DNA of 64,000 bases from Pseudomonas salomonii (GCF_900107155.1 NZ_FNOX01000003.1:310001-374000), one strand, 5' to 3'. Shown: positions 16,305 through 26,932, counted from the stretch's first letter. Program-made: numbers and translations. Notes: generated by a model from the sequence alone, not told the origin.

Positions 16305-16398
16305 GTCGGGGCTTGTTCGGAGGAAAAGAAGACGTCCCGGTGGCGGGGTCAGGTAAGCAGCTTTACACTCAGACCATTACCGCTACTTTGGGTTCGCC

Positions 16399-16977
16399 AT
16401 GTCGACATTAGATGAAGAAGAACGCCGCGAATACTACCGTATCGACGACATGATCGCACTGCAAATCAGCACACTGTCTGCCCCCGAAGCGGCGAGCAAG
16501 GAAGTGTTGCTGGATGATTCCCCGCTATTCAATCTGCTCAGCGAACTGCACCTCAGCGAATTCGAAGCCCAGCACCTGCTGCGCCAGATCAGCGAGAAGG
16601 ATCGCAGCCTGGCGGCCTTCCTCAAAGTCCAGAACAAACGCGTGGATCTGCTCAGCCAGATCATGGCCCGTGGTCTACTGGACGAGGTCGGCGCGCCGCA
16701 GCCGGTCATCATCTCCGAAGGCGGCATCGACTTCCAACACCCCACGCCCCTGGCGCCCGGCGCGCATCTGGCGGTCAAACTGGTGCTGATGCCCCAGGCG
16801 CTCGGCCTGCTGCTGCGCGCACGCGTGACGCATTGCGACCCCAAGGGCGATAGTTTTGACGTGGGCACGGAGTTCGAATCCATGACCGACGCCCAACGCC
16901 AGTTGCTGGCGCGCTATATCCTGCAGAAACAGGCCCAGGAACGCCGTCTGGCGCGGGAACAAAGCGACGACCTCTGA
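16399..16977 (+). CDS. PilZ domain protein (long)
   Basis: A 192-residue cytoplasmic protein. RREYYR near residue 9 supplies the RxxxR arm of the cyclic-di-GMP site. A helical segment (about 45-85) follows, and the C-terminal half has the PilZ-like beta barrel around IISEGGIDF and VGTEFESMT. It is divergent from lolC and followed 44 bp later by the glycerophosphodiesterase gene, an order also known from P. aeruginosa. Confidence 0.82.
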   Translation: MSTLDEEERREYYRIDDMIALQISTLSAPEAASKEVLLDDSPLFNLLSELHLSEFEAQHLLRQISEKDRSLAAFLKVQNKRVDLLSQIMARGLLDEVGAPQPVIISEGGIDFQHPTPLAPGAHLAVKLVLMPQALGLLLRARVTHCDPKGDSFDVGTEFESMTDAQRQLLARYILQKQAQERRLAREQSDDL

Positions 16978-17021
16978 ATACGTATTGACTACGCCAGGCT
17001 ATCTGGCGCAAAGGAGCAACT

Positions 17022-17744
17022 GTGACCCTGATTTACGGCCACCGCGGTGCCAAAGGCGAAGCACCGGAAAACACCCTGACCAGCTTTCAGGAGTGCCTCA
17101 AGCACGGTGTACGCCGTTGCGAACTGGACCTGCACCTGTCCATGGACGGCGAGTTGATGGTGATCCACGACCCGACCCTCAAGCGCACCGCCGACCGGCG
17201 CGGCAAGGTCGTCGAATATTCAGCAGCGGACCTTACGAAGATGGACGCGCGCAAAGGCGGCCCAGGCTGGGTCAAGCCGTGCCCGATTCCGCGCCTGGAA
17301 GAACTGTTCGAACAGTGCAACTTCGATCACTGGCAGCTGGAAGTCAAAAGCGCCTCACGCACCCGCGCCGCGACCACCGTGTTGGCGATCCGCGAGATGG
17401 CGGTGCGACATGGCCTGATGGACAAGGTCACCGTCACTTCAAGTTCGCGGGAAGTATTAAAAGCAGCGGTGGAACTCACCCCCGACCTGTCACGCGGCCT
17501 GGTGGCCGAATACGCCTGGCTCGACCCGTTGAAGGTCGCGCAGAACTACGGCTGTGAATACCTGGCATTGAACTGGACGCTGTGCACCCCCGAGCGCCTG
17601 GAAAAAGCCCAGCGCCAGGGTTTGCACGTGTCCGTATGGACGGTCAACGAACCTGCGCTGATGCGCAGGCTCGCCGACTTCGGCGTAGATAGCCTGATTA
17701 CAGACTTTCCCGGTTTGGCCACTGCCACCCTCGAGAATTACTGA
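17022..17744 (+). CDS. glpQ: Cytoplasmic glycerophosphodiester phosphodiesterase
   Basis: A 240-residue TIM-barrel enzyme hydrolysing glycerophosphodiesters to glycerol-3-phosphate and an alcohol. The catalytic motifs are GHRGAKGEAPENTL, ELDLHLSMDGELMVIHD and the lysine in LEVKSASR. There is no signal peptide, so it is the cytoplasmic (UgpQ-like) form despite the common name glpQ. The GTG start follows AAGGAG. A GC-rich stem-loop (ccggccgg arms, about 17752-17780) lies between it and the convergent sthA. Confidence 0.9.
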   Translation: MTLIYGHRGAKGEAPENTLTSFQECLKHGVRRCELDLHLSMDGELMVIHDPTLKRTADRRGKVVEYSAADLTKMDARKGGPGWVKPCPIPRLEELFEQCNFDHWQLEVKSASRTRAATTVLAIREMAVRHGLMDKVTVTSSSREVLKAAVELTPDLSRGLVAEYAWLDPLKVAQNYGCEYLALNWTLCTPERLEKAQRQGLHVSVWTVNEPALMRRLADFGVDSLITDFPGLATATLENY

Positions 17745-17786
17745 AATCGGTCTCCCCGGCCGGCTCAGGCCACCGGCCGGAGCCGC

Positions 17787-19181
17787 TCAAAAAAGCCGGT
17801 TGAGGCCGTCGTAGGCCGCTACCCGATAGGCTTCGGCCATGGTCGGGTAGTTGAACGTGGTGTTCACAAAATACTTGAGGGTATTTTGCTCACCTGGCTG
17901 GTTCATGATCGCCTGGCCGATGTGCACGATCTCCGAGGCCTGGTAGCCGAAGCAATGCACGCCGAGCACCTCAAGGGTTTCACGGTGGAACAGAATCTTC
18001 AGCATGCCCTGCGGCTCACCGGCGATCTGCGCACGCGCCATGCTCTTGAAGAACGCCTTGCCGACTTCGTAAGGCACCTTGGCCTTGGTCAGTTCGTGCT
18101 CGTTCTTGCCGATCGAGCTGATCTCGGGAATTGTGTAGATCCCGGTCGGCACGTCGTTCACGTAGCGCCAGCTGCCATTGTCGACAATGCTGCCGGCGGC
18201 CGAACGGCCCTGGTCATGGGCGGCACTGGCCAGGCTCGGCCAGCCGATCACGTCACCGGCACCGTAGATGTTCGGTACGCAGGTGCGGTAGTTCTCGTCC
18301 ACTTCGATCTGGCCACGGCTGTTGACCTTGACCCCGATGTTTTCCATGCCCAGCTTGTCGGTGTTGCCGGTACGGCCGTTGCACCACAGCAAGGCGTCGG
18401 CCTTGATCTTTTTGCCCGACTTGAGGTGCAGAATCACGCCGTTATCCAGGCCTTCGACCCGCTCGTACTCTTCGTTGTGGCGCACGGTGATGTTGTTGTT
18501 GCTGAAGTGGTAGCTCAACGCCTGGGAGATTTCCGAGTCGAGGAAGCTCAGCAACTGGTCGCGGTTGTCGACCAGTTCCACCAACACGCCCAGGCCGCTG
18601 AAGATCGAGGCGTATTCACAGCCGATCACGCCGGCGCCGTAAATGATCAGTTTGCGCGGGGTGTGGCCCAGGCTCAGGATGGTGTCGCTATCGTAGATAC
18701 GCGGGTGGTGGAAATCGATATCGGCCGGGCGATACGGGCGCGAACCGGTGGCGATGATGATGTGCTTGGCCACCAGTTTTTCGACCACGCCGTTGGCGCA
18801 GACCACTTCGACGGTTTGCTCGTCGGCAAAGCTGCCGGTGCCGAAAAACAGGTCGACGCGGTTACGGGCGTAGTAGCCGGTGCGCGAAGCAACTTGTTTG
18901 GAAATGACTTTTTCCGCGCTTTTCAATACGTCCGGGAAAGAGAACCAGCGCGGCTCACCAATGGCCCGGAACATCGGGTTGGTGTTGAACTGCATGATCT
19001 GGCGCACCGAGTGACGCAAGGCCTTGGACGGGATGGTACCCAGGTGGGTGCAGTTACCGCCGACCTGGCGACGGCTATCGACCATCGCCACCTTGCGCCC
19101 CGCTTTGGCGGCGTTCATTGCCGCACCTTCTCCAGCCGGGCCGGAACCCAGTACCACTACGTCGTAGTTGTAGACAGCCAT
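17787..19181 (-). CDS. sthA: Soluble pyridine nucleotide transhydrogenase
   Basis: A 464-residue flavoprotein that exchanges reducing equivalents between NADPH and NAD+. It has an FAD Rossmann motif ([17 protein letters not shown]), an NAD(P) motif ([16 protein letters not shown]) and the C-terminal dimerisation domain. In the disulphide region [15 protein letters not shown] only the first cysteine is present (Cys44, Thr49 in place of the second); this is characteristic of SthA and separates it from lipoamide dehydrogenase and other active-disulphide relatives. The ATG follows AGGAG. Confidence 0.95.
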   Translation of the reverse strand: MAVYNYDVVVLGSGPAGEGAAMNAAKAGRKVAMVDSRRQVGGNCTHLGTIPSKALRHSVRQIMQFNTNPMFRAIGEPRWFSFPDVLKSAEKVISKQVASRTGYYARNRVDLFFGTGSFADEQTVEVVCANGVVEKLVAKHIIIATGSRPYRPADIDFHHPRIYDSDTILSLGHTPRKLIIYGAGVIGCEYASIFSGLGVLVELVDNRDQLLSFLDSEISQALSYHFSNNNITVRHNEEYERVEGLDNGVILHLKSGKKIKADALLWCNGRTGNTDKLGMENIGVKVNSRGQIEVDENYRTCVPNIYGAGDVIGWPSLASAAHDQGRSAAGSIVDNGSWRYVNDVPTGIYTIPEISSIGKNEHELTKAKVPYEVGKAFFKSMARAQIAGEPQGMLKILFHRETLEVLGVHCFGYQASEIVHIGQAIMNQPGEQNTLKYFVNTTFNYPTMAEAYRVAAYDGLNRLF

Positions 19182-19416
19182 GCGTACTCCTCAGAACAGG
19201 CCAGGCGTACGGTTGGACGCCTGGCTAAATCATGCCGCGGCCAGCGGGCATGAAGGAAATTTTTGGCTCAAGTGTGTGAGCCGGGGCACAGTCTATATAA
19301 GGCTCAACGCCGCGCACATTAACCCTTGGTCGCGTCGTAGGCCAGTCTTGCCTTTACTACAGGAACTGCAAACTGGCATTACACTGCTGACACGCACCTT
19401 CGCAGGCGGGGCCATT

Positions 19417-19959
19417 ATGCGGCATGTGGTTTTGTGTTTAATGATGATTTTTTCGTTCTCGGTGCATGCCAATGAGGCGGCCCGGCTCAAACAGGCTGGC
19501 TTCCCGGCGCAGTCTCATGAACTGGCGCTGAAAAACCAGGCGGTGCTGGTGTATCTCTGGGCGGATGTGTACGCAGCCGCGCTGTACGCTCCAGCGGATA
19601 TCAGCGCCAGACAGGCCTGGGACCAGCGAAAGGTTGTGCGCCTGGCGCTGTATTACTTTCGCGACATCGACCGCAATGATGTGATCAAGGCCGCTACGGC
19701 CACCCTCGAACGCCAGCAATCCGCTGCAACCCTCGCCCGCCTGAAGCCCGAGCTGGACCAACTGCACGCCAGTTTCCGCAACATCCGCCCGGGCGATCGG
19801 TATGCCCTGGATTTTCGCCCTGGGCGTGGGTTGAACCTGGAGATCAATGCGCAGGTGGTGTTCAGCAGTCGTGACGATGAACTGGCGAAAGCCTACCTCA
19901 GTATCTGGCTGGCGCCCAAAGGCCTGTCGGACAGCCTGCGCAACGCCCTCCTGAATTAA
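19417..19959 (+). CDS. Exported chalcone isomerase-like protein
   Basis: A 180-residue protein with a signal peptide (MRHVVLCLMMIFSFSVHA). The mature part resembles bacterial chalcone-isomerase-like proteins of unknown ligand: an early LYAPADISARQAWDQ segment, a central helix with FRDIDRNDVIKA, and a C-terminal VFSSRDDELAKAYLSIWLAPKGLSDSLRNALL. It probably has a fatty-acid-binding or structural role rather than an enzymatic one. The frame is open far upstream into the sthA leader, but the signal peptide sets the start at 19417. It is divergent from sthA. Confidence 0.75.
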   Translation: MRHVVLCLMMIFSFSVHANEAARLKQAGFPAQSHELALKNQAVLVYLWADVYAAALYAPADISARQAWDQRKVVRLALYYFRDIDRNDVIKAATATLERQQSAATLARLKPELDQLHASFRNIRPGDRYALDFRPGRGLNLEINAQVVFSSRDDELAKAYLSIWLAPKGLSDSLRNALLN

Positions 19960-19971
19960 TCACAAATCCAC

Positions 19972-20060
19972 TGTGGGAGCGGGCTTGCTCGCGAATGCGG
20001 TGTATCAGTGACTCATTAGCTGACTGACACACCGCATTCGCGAGCAAGCCCGCTCCCACA
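19972..20060. repeat. REPIN
   Basis: An 89-bp inverted REP pair 12 bp after the chalcone-isomerase-like gene, upstream of the MFS gene. Confidence 0.9.
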
Positions 20061-20216
20061 TTTGATTCTCGCTGCCTTTGGTACTTGTGGCATTTAGTCA
20101 GCTTGCTATCAATTTTTATTGCCGGTAGTGGCCAATACACATATGGTTACAAAACTGCAGCCAGGACGAATGATGACCAGGGATCACTAATAAGACAGCC
20201 AAGATGAGTGCATGAC

Positions 20217-21515
20217 ATGTCCACCACAACGGGCAAAGGCAAGGCGATTTTTCGCGTTGTCAGCGGCAACTTCCTCGAAATGTTCGACTTCATGGTCTAT
20301 GGCTTCTACGCCACGGCCATTGCCAAAACCTTCTTCCCCAGCGACAGCGCCTTCGCCTCGCTGATGTTGTCCCTGGCGACCTTCGGCGCCGGCTTCCTGA
20401 TGCGGCCCCTGGGCGCAATCTTCCTCGGCGCCTATATCGACCGCCACGGCCGTAAAAAGGGTCTGGTCATCACCCTGGCCTTGATGGCTGCGGGCACCAT
20501 CCTGATTGCCTGTGTGCCCGGCTACGCCACCCTGGGCGTTGCGGCGCCGTTGCTGGTGCTGTTTGGCCGCTTGCTGCAAGGTTTCTCCGCCGGCGTCGAG
20601 CTGGGCGGTGTGTCGGTGTACCTGGCGGAAATCGCCACGCCGGGCCGCAAAGGATTTTTTGTCAGTTGGCAGTCCGCCAGCCAACAGGCTGCGGTGGTGT
20701 TCGCCGGTTTGCTCGGCGTGGGCCTCAACCACTGGCTCAGCCCCGAAGAGATGGGCGACTGGGGCTGGCGCGTGCCGTTCCTGATCGGCTGCCTGATCGT
20801 GCCGGTGATCTTCGTGATTCGCCGTTCGCTGGAAGAAACCCCTGAGTTCCAGGCGCGTAAACACCGCCCTACCCTGCAGGAAATCGTGCGTTCGATCGGC
20901 CAGAACTTCGGCATTGTCATTGCCGGCATGGCGCTGGTGGTGATGACCACCGTGTCGTTCTACCTGATCACCGCCTACACCCCGACCTTCGGCAAGGCCG
21001 AACTGCACCTGTCCGACTTCGATGCGTTGCTGGTGACGGTGTGCGTGGGCATTTCCAACTTTATCTGGCTGCCGGTGATGGGCGCGGTGTCCGACAAGAT
21101 CGGGCGTAAACCCTTACTGCTAGGGGCGACGATTCTGGCGATTCTCACGGCGTACCCGGCGCTGTCGTGGCTGGTGGCGAATCCGAGCTTCAGCCATCTA
21201 CTGATCGTGCTGTTGTGGTTGTCGTTCCTGTATGGCTCGTACAACGGGGCGATGGTGGTGGCGCTTACCGAGATCATGCCGATTGAAGTGCGCACCACCG
21301 GGTTTTCGCTGGCTTACAGCCTGGCGACGGCGACCTTTGGTGGGTTTACGCCGGCGGCCTGTACTTATCTGATCCATGTGCTGGATAACAAGGCGGCACC
21401 GGGGATTTGGCTGAGTGGCGCGGCGGTGCTGGGGTTGATTGCGACGCTGGTGCTGTTTAAAGGCAATCGGCATGAATTGCGGACGGCGCAGGCTTCGGTA
21501 GTTGGCGGCGCCTGA
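20217..21515 (+). CDS. MFS organic-acid/proton symporter (citrate or tricarballylate type)
   Basis: A 432-residue transporter of the metabolite:H+ symporter family with 12 predicted membrane helices. The family loop [13 protein letters not shown] lies after helix 2 and repeats as [11 protein letters not shown] in the second half, and [20 protein letters not shown] is typical of citrate- and tricarballylate-type symporters (CitA/TcuC). The substrate cannot be set from sequence; no tricarballylate catabolic gene is adjacent. I use the ATG at 20217; a GTG three codons upstream is possible. The third-position codon use shifts to G/T near the 3' end. Confidence 0.82.
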   Translation: MSTTTGKGKAIFRVVSGNFLEMFDFMVYGFYATAIAKTFFPSDSAFASLMLSLATFGAGFLMRPLGAIFLGAYIDRHGRKKGLVITLALMAAGTILIACVPGYATLGVAAPLLVLFGRLLQGFSAGVELGGVSVYLAEIATPGRKGFFVSWQSASQQAAVVFAGLLGVGLNHWLSPEEMGDWGWRVPFLIGCLIVPVIFVIRRSLEETPEFQARKHRPTLQEIVRSIGQNFGIVIAGMALVVMTTVSFYLITAYTPTFGKAELHLSDFDALLVTVCVGISNFIWLPVMGAVSDKIGRKPLLLGATILAILTAYPALSWLVANPSFSHLLIVLLWLSFLYGSYNGAMVVALTEIMPIEVRTTGFSLAYSLATATFGGFTPAACTYLIHVLDNKAAPGIWLSGAAVLGLIATLVLFKGNRHELRTAQASVVGGA

Positions 21516-21520
21516 TAGAC

Positions 21521-21600
21521 CGCTATCGCAGGCAAGCCAGCGCCCACATTTGACGGTGTTCACAGATCAAAACTGTGGGAGCCGGGCTTGCCCGCGATGA
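21521..21600. repeat. REP pair of a second type
   Basis: Two inverted arms, cgctatcgcaggcaagccag and gccgggcttgcccgcgatga, differ from the gagcgggcttgctcgc type found elsewhere in the window. They lie between the convergent MFS and gap genes. Confidence 0.8.
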
Positions 21601-21634
21601 GGCCCTGATGTTCACCACAAAACCAACAGACACA

Positions 21635-21663
21635 AAAAGCCCCGAACCAGTCGGGGCTTTTTC
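21635..21663. terminator. Bidirectional terminator between the MFS gene and gap
   Basis: aaagccccga/tcggggcttt arms around a 5-base loop, flanked by A and T runs, serve both convergent genes. Confidence 0.88.
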
Positions 21664-21678
21664 ATTTAGCGCAAAGGC

Positions 21679-23127
21679 TTAGCGCGGGAACGCAGGCGGG
21701 TTAACCCCGGCCATGTCTTCCATCACACGAACCACCTGGCAGCTGTAGCCGAACTCGTTGTCGTACCACACGTACAGTACAACGCGGTTGTCCTGGGTGA
21801 TGGTCGCTTCAGCGTCCACCACACCGGCGTGGCGCGAGCCTACGAAGTCGGTGGACACCACTTCCTGCGAGTTAACGAAGTCGATCTGCTTATGCAGGTC
21901 GGAGTGCAGCGCCATGTAGCGCAGGTACTCGTTCATCTCTTCGCGGGTGGCGGCTTTCTCAAGGTTGAGGTTGAGAATGGCCATCGACACGTTCGGCGTC
22001 GGTACGCGGATCGCGTTACCGGTCAGCTTGCCGGCCAGCTCAGGCAGGGCCTTGGCAGCAGCAGTGGCGGCACCGGTCTCGGTGATCACCATGTTCAGCG
22101 CGGCGCTACGGCCACGGCGATCGCCTTTGTGGAAGTTGTCGATCAGGTTCTGGTCGTTGGTGTACGAGTGAACCGTTTCAACGTGACCGTTAACGATGCC
22201 GAACTTGTCATTCACAGCCTTCAGCACCGGCACGATGGCGTTGGTGGTGCAGGAAGCGGCGGACACGATCTTGTCGTCAGCGGTGATTTCGCCGTGGTTG
22301 ATACCGTGCACGATGTTCTTGAGCTTGCCCTTGCCAGGCGCAGTCAGCACAACGCGGTCGATACCCGGGCAGGCCAGGTGCTGGCCCAGGCCTTCGGCAT
22401 CCCGCCATACGCCGGTATTGTCCACCAGCAGTGCGTCCTTGATGCCGTACTGGGTGTAATCCACCTCGGCCGGGTTCTTCGCGTAGATCACCTGGATCAG
22501 GTTACCGTTGGCGGTGATGGTGTTGTTTTCTTCGTCGATGACGATGGTGCCGTTGAACGGGCCGTGTACCGAGTCGCGGCGCAAGAGGCTTGCGCGCTTG
22601 GTCAGGTCGTTCTCGGCGCCTTTGCGCACCACGATGGCACGCAGGCGCAGGCCGTCGCCGCCACCGGTTTTTTCGATCAGGATGCGCGCCAGCAGGCGGC
22701 CGATACGACCGAAGCCGTACAACACCACGTCGGTGCCTTTGCGGGCTGCGGCGTTTTGCTGGCCAACCACATCGGCCATTTCTTCACGCACGAACTGCTC
22801 GGCGCTGCGGCCGGCACCTTCCTTGCGGAACTTGTAAGCCAACTTGCCCAGGTCTACCGAAGCCGCGCCGAGCTTGAGCTCGCTCATGGCTTTGAGCAGT
22901 GGGAATGTTTCGTGGACGGAGAGTTCGCTGTCGTCGGCGGAACGGTGACGCGCAAAGCGGTGCGCTTTGAGAATCGCGATGACAGACTGGTTGATCAGGC
23001 TGCGGCCATAGATCGAGCTCACCACATTGTTATTGCGGTACAGCTGACCGATAAGCGGAATCATCGCTTCAGCGAGTGCTTCACGGTCGATCCATTCACC
23101 AAGACACTGGTCGGGCTTCTGAGTCAC
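21679..23127 (-). CDS. gap: Glyceraldehyde-3-phosphate dehydrogenase, long form
   Basis: A 482-residue enzyme with about 125 residues before the Rossmann motif GFGRIGR (about 138-144), whereas typical GAPDH proteins are about 335 residues. The catalytic cysteine lies in VSAASCTTNAIVP (about Cys293), and the C-terminal VWYDNEFGYSCQVVR is intact. The long N-terminal helical extension is known from the Pseudomonas form encoded beside mfd, probably the gluconeogenic or NADP-preferring one (inference). The GTG at 23127 is chosen over the ATG at 23142 because GGAAGG lies between them at correct spacing for the GTG. Divergent from mfd. Confidence 0.93.
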   Translation of the reverse strand: MTQKPDQCLGEWIDREALAEAMIPLIGQLYRNNNVVSSIYGRSLINQSVIAILKAHRFARHRSADDSELSVHETFPLLKAMSELKLGAASVDLGKLAYKFRKEGAGRSAEQFVREEMADVVGQQNAAARKGTDVVLYGFGRIGRLLARILIEKTGGGDGLRLRAIVVRKGAENDLTKRASLLRRDSVHGPFNGTIVIDEENNTITANGNLIQVIYAKNPAEVDYTQYGIKDALLVDNTGVWRDAEGLGQHLACPGIDRVVLTAPGKGKLKNIVHGINHGEITADDKIVSAASCTTNAIVPVLKAVNDKFGIVNGHVETVHSYTNDQNLIDNFHKGDRRGRSAALNMVITETGAATAAAKALPELAGKLTGNAIRVPTPNVSMAILNLNLEKAATREEMNEYLRYMALHSDLHKQIDFVNSQEVVSTDFVGSRHAGVVDAEATITQDNRVVLYVWYDNEFGYSCQVVRVMEDMAGVNPPAFPR

Positions 23128-23482
23128 GGGAACCTTCCACATGTAGGGGCAGAAAAAAGGGGCTACATTATGTCGTCCGACTGCCCGTTGAGCAATGCGC
23201 CGAGCACAACAAAAAGCCCTTGCAAAAAAATACCACCCCGCTACAAGCCAGGAAACACGCGGGTTTCAGCAGAGCGCCCATGCCGCGATTGTGCCAACTT
23301 GTCCGTAACCCTCCGAAACATCCACGCAAAATGGCACTACATATTGAGTCAAAACCCGCCATTGTTTGTCTTAGCCACTACATTTCCTGCAAACCGTAAT
23401 AGGCTCAGTCAGCAACTGACAGGCGGCACCTTGGACCGCTACAATTACCGACTTTGTCGCAACGCTTGGAGCTCAACCTTCC
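23128..23482. other. 355-bp divergent region between gap and mfd
   Basis: The region has A-rich tracts near 23150 and 23217 and a short gtcag/ctgac stem at 23408-23420. Apart from the probable mfd promoter at 23416-23445 I see no conserved motif and no convincing small ORF. Confidence 0.5.
23416..23445 (+). promoter_or_regulatory. Probable sigma-70 promoter of mfd
   Basis: CTGACA, 18 bases, then TACAAT, 38 bp before the mfd GTG start. Confidence 0.45.
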
Positions 23483-26400
23483 GTGCCCGTTCTGCGTCTA
23501 CCGCTTCTCCCTGCCGCGGCAGGTAAACAGCACTGGGGCAACCTGCCCGGTGCCGCCCTGAGCCTGGCCATTGCCGAGGCTGCCAGCGCAGCCAAGCGCT
23601 TTACCCTGCTGCTTACCGCCGACAGCCAAAGCGCCGAGCGGCTGGAGCAGGAGCTGAGCTTCTTCGCCCCCGATTTGCCGGTGCTGCATTTCCCCGACTG
23701 GGAAACCCTGCCCTACGACCTGTTCTCGCCGCACCAGGACATCATCTCCCAGCGCATCGCCAGCCTCTACCGCCTGCCGGAACTGGCCCACGGCGTGCTG
23801 GTGGTGCCGATCACCACCGCCCTGCACCGCCTGGCGCCGACCAAGTTTCTGCTCGGCAGCAGCCTGGTGCTGGACGTCGGCCAGAAGCTCGATGTGGAGC
23901 AGATGCGCACGCGCCTGGAAGCCAGCGGTTACCGTTGCGTCGACACCGTGTACGAACACGGCGAGTTTGCGGTGCGGGGTGCGTTGATCGACCTGTTCCC
24001 GATGGGCAGCAAACTGCCGTACCGCATCGACCTGTTCGATGACGAAATCGAGACGCTGCGCACCTTCGACCCGGACAACCAGCGCTCCATCGACAAAGTC
24101 GAGTCGATCAAGCTGCTGCCGGCGCGGGAATTCCCGCTGCAAAAAGACGCGGTCACGCGCTTCAAGGCGCGCTTTCGCGAACGCTTCGACGTCGACTTCC
24201 GCCGCTGCCCGATCTTTCAGGATCTAAGCAGCGGGATTACCCCGGCCGGTATCGAGTACTACCTGCCGCTGTTCTTCGATGAAACCTCCACCCTGTTCGA
24301 TTACCTGCCCGCAGACACCCAGGTGTTCTCGCTGCCGGGCATCGAGCAGGCGGCGGAAAACTTCTGGAACGATGTGCGCAACCGCTACGAAGAGCGCCGC
24401 GTCGACCCGTCGCGGCCTTTATTGCCGCCCGCCGAATTGTTCCTGCCGGTGGAAGACTGCTTCGCCCGCCTGAAAAACTGGCCGCGCGTGGTTGCCAGCC
24501 AGCAGGACGTGGACGCCGGCAGTGGCCGCGAGCGCTTCCCGGCGAGCACCTTGCCGGACCTGGCAATTCAGGCCAAAGCCACCCAGCCACTGGAAGCGCT
24601 GTCGAATTTCATTGGCGACTTCCCAGGCCGTGTGCTGTTTACCGCCGAATCCGCCGGCCGTCGCGAAGTGCTGCTGGAGCTGCTGGAACGCTTGAAGCTG
24701 CGCCCGAAAACCGTCGACAGCTGGCCGGATTTCGTCGCCAGCAAAGAGCGCCTGGCCATCACCATCGCACCGCTGGACGAAGGCTTGCTACTGGACGACC
24801 CGGCGCTGGCACTCATCGCCGAGAGCCCGCTGTTCGGCCAGCGCGTGATGCAGCGCCGTCGCCGTGAAAAACGCGCCGACGCCAACAACGACGCGGTGAT
24901 CAAGAACCTCACCGAACTGCGCGAAGGCGCGCCCGTGGTGCATATCGACCATGGCGTGGGCCGCTACCTGGGTTTGCAGACCCTGGAGATCGACAATCAG
25001 GCCGCCGAATTCCTCACCATGGAATACGCCGAAGGCGCCAAGCTTTACGTGCCGGTGGCCAGCCTGCACCTGATCGCACGCTACACCGGCAGCGACGACG
25101 CGCTGGCGCCGTTGCACCGCCTGGGCTCCGAGACCTGGCAGAAAGCCAAGCGCAAAGCCGCCGAACAGGTGCGCGACGTGGCGGCCGAGTTGCTCGACAT
25201 CTATGCCCGCCGTGCCGCCCGTGAAGGCTATGCGTTCGCCGACCCGAAAGCCGACTACGCCACCTTCAGCGCCGGTTTTGCCTTCGAAGAAACCCCGGAC
25301 CAGCAAACCACCATCGAAGCGGTGCGCGCCGACATGCTCGCGCCCAAGCCGATGGACCGCCTGGTATGCGGCGACGTGGGCTTCGGCAAAACCGAAGTGG
25401 CCATGCGCGCGGCCTTTATTGCCGTGCACGGTGGCAAGCAAGTAGCGATTCTGGTGCCGACCACCCTGCTCGCCCAGCAGCACTACAACAGCTTCCGCGA
25501 CCGCTTTGCCGACTGGCCGGTGACGGTGGAAGTGATGAGCCGCTTCAAATCCGCCAAGGAAGTGAACGCCGCCATCGCCGATCTGGCCGAGGGCAAGATC
25601 GATATCGTGATCGGCACCCACAAGCTGCTGTCGGACGATGTGAAGATCAAGAACCTGGGCCTGGTGATCATCGACGAAGAGCACCGCTTTGGTGTGCGGC
25701 AAAAAGAACAGCTCAAGGCCCTGCGCAGCGAAGTCGACATTCTGACGCTCACCGCGACGCCGATCCCACGCACGCTGAACATGGCCGTGTCGGGCATGCG
25801 CGACCTGTCGATCATTGCCACCCCACCCGCACGGCGGTTGTCGGTGCGCACCTTTGTGATGGAGCAGAACAAAAGCACGGTCAAGGAAGCCTTGTTGCGT
25901 GAACTGCTGCGCGGCGGGCAGGTTTACTACCTGCACAACGACGTGAAGACCATCGAGAAATGCGCTGCCGACCTCGCCGAACTGGTGCCGGAAGCCCGTA
26001 TCGCCATCGGCCACGGGCAGATGCGCGAGCGTGAACTCGAACAAGTCATGAGCGACTTCTACCACAAGCGCTTCAACGTGCTGATCGCCTCGACCATCAT
26101 CGAGACCGGCATCGACGTGCCGAGCGCCAACACCATCATCATCGAGCGCGCCGACAAGTTCGGCCTGGCGCAATTGCACCAGTTGCGTGGCCGTGTGGGT
26201 CGCAGTCACCACCAGGCCTATGCCTACCTGCTGACACCGCCGCGCCAACAGATCACCTCCGATGCCGAAAAGCGCCTGGAAGCGATCGCCAATACCCAGG
26301 ACCTCGGTGCCGGTTTTGTACTGGCCACCAACGACCTGGAAATCCGTGGCGCCGGCGAACTGCTCGGCGACGGCCAGAGCGGGCAGATCCAGGCGGTGGG

Positions 26401-26932
26401 TTTCACGCTGTATATGGAGATGCTCGAACGCGCGGTAAAAGCCATCCGCAAGGGCGAACAACCGAACCTCGACCAACCCTTGGGCGGCGGCCCGGAAATC
26501 AACCTGCGTTTGCCGGCGTTGATTCCCGAAGACTACCTGCCCGACGTGCATGCGCGGCTGATCCTGTACAAACGCATCGCCTCGGCCACCGACGAAGAAG
26601 GCCTCAAGGACTTGCAAGTCGAGATGATCGACCGCTTCGGCCTGCTGCCCGAACCAACCAAGAACCTGGTGCGCCTGACGCTGCTGAAATTGCAGGCCGA
26701 ACAGCTGGGCATCAAGAAGGTCGACGCCGGGCCGCAGGGTGGGCGCATCGAGTTCGAGGCGCAAACGCCGGTGGACCCATTGGTGCTGATCAAACTGATT
26801 CAGGGCCAACCCAACCGCTACAAGTTCGAAGGGGCTACGCTGTTCAAATTCATGGTGCCGATGGAGCGTGCCGAAGAACGCTTCAATACCCTGGAGGCGC
26901 TGTTTGAGCGCCTCATCCCGAAATCTGCTTGA
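23483..26932 (+). CDS. mfd: Transcription-repair coupling factor Mfd
   Basis: A 1149-residue translocase that removes stalled RNA polymerase at lesions and recruits UvrA. The UvrB-like N-terminal region covers about residues 1-330, the RNA-polymerase interacting domain begins near VVHIDHGVGRYLGL (about 484), the RecG-like motor has Walker A GDVGFGKTEVAMRA (about 629) and the DEEH box VIIDEEHRFG (about 729), and the C-terminal TRCF domain ends the protein. The length is normal. It starts with GTG. It is the first of three closely packed genes with csiV (11-bp gap) and the SNF2 helicase (9-bp gap). Confidence 0.96.
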   Translation: MPVLRLPLLPAAAGKQHWGNLPGAALSLAIAEAASAAKRFTLLLTADSQSAERLEQELSFFAPDLPVLHFPDWETLPYDLFSPHQDIISQRIASLYRLPELAHGVLVVPITTALHRLAPTKFLLGSSLVLDVGQKLDVEQMRTRLEASGYRCVDTVYEHGEFAVRGALIDLFPMGSKLPYRIDLFDDEIETLRTFDPDNQRSIDKVESIKLLPAREFPLQKDAVTRFKARFRERFDVDFRRCPIFQDLSSGITPAGIEYYLPLFFDETSTLFDYLPADTQVFSLPGIEQAAENFWNDVRNRYEERRVDPSRPLLPPAELFLPVEDCFARLKNWPRVVASQQDVDAGSGRERFPASTLPDLAIQAKATQPLEALSNFIGDFPGRVLFTAESAGRREVLLELLERLKLRPKTVDSWPDFVASKERLAITIAPLDEGLLLDDPALALIAESPLFGQRVMQRRRREKRADANNDAVIKNLTELREGAPVVHIDHGVGRYLGLQTLEIDNQAAEFLTMEYAEGAKLYVPVASLHLIARYTGSDDALAPLHRLGSETWQKAKRKAAEQVRDVAAELLDIYARRAAREGYAFADPKADYATFSAGFAFEETPDQQTTIEAVRADMLAPKPMDRLVCGDVGFGKTEVAMRAAFIAVHGGKQVAILVPTTLLAQQHYNSFRDRFADWPVTVEVMSRFKSAKEVNAAIADLAEGKIDIVIGTHKLLSDDVKIKNLGLVIIDEEHRFGVRQKEQLKALRSEVDILTLTATPIPRTLNMAVSGMRDLSIIATPPARRLSVRTFVMEQNKSTVKEALLRELLRGGQVYYLHNDVKTIEKCAADLAELVPEARIAIGHGQMRERELEQVMSDFYHKRFNVLIASTIIETGIDVPSANTIIIERADKFGLAQLHQLRGRVGRSHHQAYAYLLTPPRQQITSDAEKRLEAIANTQDLGAGFVLATNDLEIRGAGELLGDGQSGQIQAVGFTLYMEMLERAVKAIRKGEQPNLDQPLGGGPEINLRLPALIPEDYLPDVHARLILYKRIASATDEEGLKDLQVEMIDRFGLLPEPTKNLVRLTLLKLQAEQLGIKKVDAGPQGGRIEFEAQTPVDPLVLIKLIQGQPNRYKFEGATLFKFMVPMERAEERFNTLEALFERLIPKSA

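Noticed and set aside
17752..17780. ccggccgg stem-loop between glpQ and sthA considered as a terminator
   Set aside because: No T-run on either strand directly after the stem; kept only as a note in the glpQ entry.
17787..19181. Loss of the second redox cysteine in sthA considered as a defect
   Set aside because: Absence of the CxxxxC disulphide is normal for soluble transhydrogenases.
17886..19253. 455-codon open frame antisense to sthA
   Set aside because: SthA motifs are clear; the antisense product is a compositional artefact.
19180..19416. 79-codon upstream extension of the chalcone-isomerase-like gene
   Set aside because: The signal peptide at 19417 sets the start; the extension crosses the sthA promoter region and lacks conserved character.
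24788..26809. 673-codon open frame antisense to mfd
   Set aside because: Shadow of a GC-rich gene; Mfd motifs are complete on the plus strand and the antisense protein is low-complexity in Val, Gly, His and Gln.
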